From NCBI GenBank assembly GCA_937915065.1, contig CALDMR010000017.1:1-6282 (forward strand): a stretch of 6,282 nt of DNA. The letters are read 5' to 3'. Both the position numbers and the translations under genes were made by a program. The notes beneath the pieces are model-generated. The model did not search any database, was not told where the DNA came from, and worked only from the letters and a program-made list of their open reading frames with translations. Shown piece after piece: positions 5,565 to 6,282 of this stretch (position 1 is its first letter; the number at the start of each line of letters is the position of its first letter). This DNA comes from an uncultured Clostridia bacterium (GTDB lineage: Bacteria > Bacillota > Clostridia > Oscillospirales > Oscillospiraceae).

Positions 5565-5570
5565 GGCAGA

Positions 5571-5826
5571 TATAATAGGCTGAGAAGGGAATTGCCCTGC
5601 CGGAGCCCCCCAGAGAGGAAAACAATTTGGTGCAAGTTTTCCGCTGCAAAGGCAGGTGTCTGACCATCCCTGAGCTGCCCGCCGAACGCCGCAAGGTTAG
5701 TAGACCGGGACGGGCCCTCCCGTTACAGAGGTCACGAGCGACGGCTAACAGAGCCGTAAGCAGGGTGGAACCGTGGCATACGATTTTCGTATCTCACCCC
5801 TGATTTCGTCAGGGGTGAGATTTTTT
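5571..5826 (+). ncRNA. T-box riboswitch leader, threonine-specific, controlling thrS
   Basis: Transcription attenuator that binds uncharged tRNA-Thr and then allows read-through into thrS. Parts that can be traced: Stem I base 5586-5590/5667-5671 with a kink-turn-like GA/GA below it; specifier loop with codon ACC (Thr) at 5663-5665 followed by A; helix 5596-5601/5651-5656; distal helix 5617-5623/5636-5642 with the conserved GGTGCAA in its loop. Stem II-type pairings are at 5703-5706/5730-5733 and 5710-5714/5719-5723. Stem III is 5741-5746/5752-5757. The T-box AGGGTGGAACCGTGG is at 5762-5776. Its TGGA (5766-5769) would pair with the tRNA acceptor end and implies a U discriminator base. The antiterminator (AGGG 5762-5765 with CCCT 5798-5801, GTG 5773-5775 with CAC 5795-5797, inner hairpin 5778-5783/5787-5792) excludes the terminator. 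Confidence 0.96.
5791..5826 (+). terminator. Regulated T-box terminator
   Basis: A 13-bp perfect stem, ATCTCACCCCTGA (5791-5803) with TCAGGGGTGAGAT (5809-5821), has the loop TTTCG and ends in a T-run (5821-5826). Its 5' arm is shared with the antiterminator, so the two structures are mutually exclusive. Because no other terminator is seen after the lipoprotein gene, it may also stop transcripts arriving from the upstream operon. Confidence 0.95.
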
Positions 5827-5858
5827 ATCCCGCCCCTCAATTACAAGGAGGAATATTT

Positions 5859-6282
5859 ATGGCAGAAGAAAACAACCAGTATACTTTTGAGAACGAAACT
5901 TACCGCAAAACCTATTGGCACACCTGCTCCCATGTGATGGCCCAGGCTGTCAAGCGCCTGTGGCCCGAAGTGAAGCTGGCCATCGGCCCCTCCATCGCCG
6001 AGGGCTGGTACTACGACATGGACGCCCCCTTTGCCTTTACCCCCGAGCACCTGGAGCAGATCGAAGCTGAAATGAAAAAGATCTGCAAGGAAAAGCTGAA
6101 GCTGGAGCGCTATGAACTGCCCAGGGCCGAGGCGCTGAAGTTTATGGAAGAAAAGGGCGAGCCCTTCAAGGTGGAGCTGATCCAGGATCTGCCCGAAGAC
6201 GCCGCCATCTCCTTCTACAAGCAGGGCGAGTTCACCGACCTGTGCGCCGGCCCCCATCTGGACTCCACCGGCCGCATCAAGG
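5859..6282 (+). CDS. thrS: Threonyl-tRNA synthetase, N-terminal part, TGS-less, 3' end outside window
   Basis: Class II aminoacyl-tRNA synthetase that charges tRNA-Thr; only the first 141 codons are in the window. It starts with AAGGAGG (5845-5851) 7 nt before the ATG. The usual 60-residue TGS domain of bacterial ThrRS is absent: after an acidic leader of about 15 residues (MAEENNQYTFENETY) the protein enters the N2 editing domain. Editing residues are present: HxxxH (H21, H25 in HTCSHVMAQAV), AIGPSIAEGWYYD (41-53) and LCAGPH with C129 and H133. Proofreading of mischarged Ser-tRNA-Thr is therefore expected to be retained. The catalytic core and anticodon-binding domain are beyond the window. 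Expression is controlled by the threonine T-box upstream, whose ACC specifier agrees with the product. The identity is supported independently by protein and leader. Confidence 0.96.
   Translation, partial: MAEENNQYTFENETYRKTYWHTCSHVMAQAVKRLWPEVKLAIGPSIAEGWYYDMDAPFAFTPEHLEQIEAEMKKICKEKLKLERYELPRAEALKFMEEKGEPFKVELIQDLPEDAAISFYKQGEFTDLCAGPHLDSTGRIK

Noticed and set aside
5571..5576. Second TATAAT as the thrS -10 element
   Set aside because: Spacing from TTGACA would be 28 nt, and transcription would start inside Stem I, destroying the T-box. The TATAAT at 5559-5564 fits.
5344..5583. 79-aa + strand frame overlapping the end of the lipoprotein gene
   Set aside because: Out of frame with the Ada-like module, Pro/Ala-rich, and runs through the thrS promoter; no ribosome binding site.

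Overview
The window looks like a chromosomal segment of a Gram-positive anaerobe of the class Clostridia, possibly an Oscillospirales/Ruminococcaceae-type gut bacterium. The reasons are strong AGGAGG ribosome binding sites, TTGACA/TATAAT promoters with extended -10 elements, a Firmicutes-type T-box leader, GC-rich codon choice (GCC, GGC, CTG) and family content. The species assignment is inference. All real genes lie on the + strand.

Layout. (1) Bases 1-564 are the catalytic C-terminal part of a tyrosine integrase, entering from the left. A short repeat-rich stretch (583-650) follows and is probably the right end of an integrated element. (2) Bases 678-3585 hold two housekeeping-type genes 28 nt apart: the universal ATPase/GTPase ychF and an NhaC-type Na+/H+ antiporter with an unusual Cys-rich N-terminal module. 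A strong intrinsic terminator (3604-3637) closes this unit. (3) Bases 3657-5528 form a compact, probably single-promoter operon: a 67-aa XRE regulator, a 42-aa single-pass microprotein, a 139-aa four-pass membrane protein resembling the DUF2178/DUF3796 type, and a ComEC-like metallo-beta-lactamase lipoprotein with a C-terminal Ada-like zinc module. The first three genes overlap by ATGA junctions and the fourth follows after 11 nt. GGAAAG-type sites flank the promoter and suggest autoregulation. (4) Bases 5537-5826 are a promoter and a complete threonine T-box leader (specifier ACC, AGGGTGGAACCGTGG box, competing antiterminator and terminator). It controls thrS, whose first 141 codons run to the window end. 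This ThrRS lacks the usual N-terminal TGS domain and begins almost directly at its editing domain.

The T-box makes thrS expression depend on uncharged tRNA-Thr. The regulator cassette looks like an envelope-associated module of unknown role. The most notable items are the undetected 42-aa coupled ORF, the operator-like repeat set around the cassette promoter, the four-CxxC module fused to NhaC, and the integrative-element end placed directly in front of ychF.
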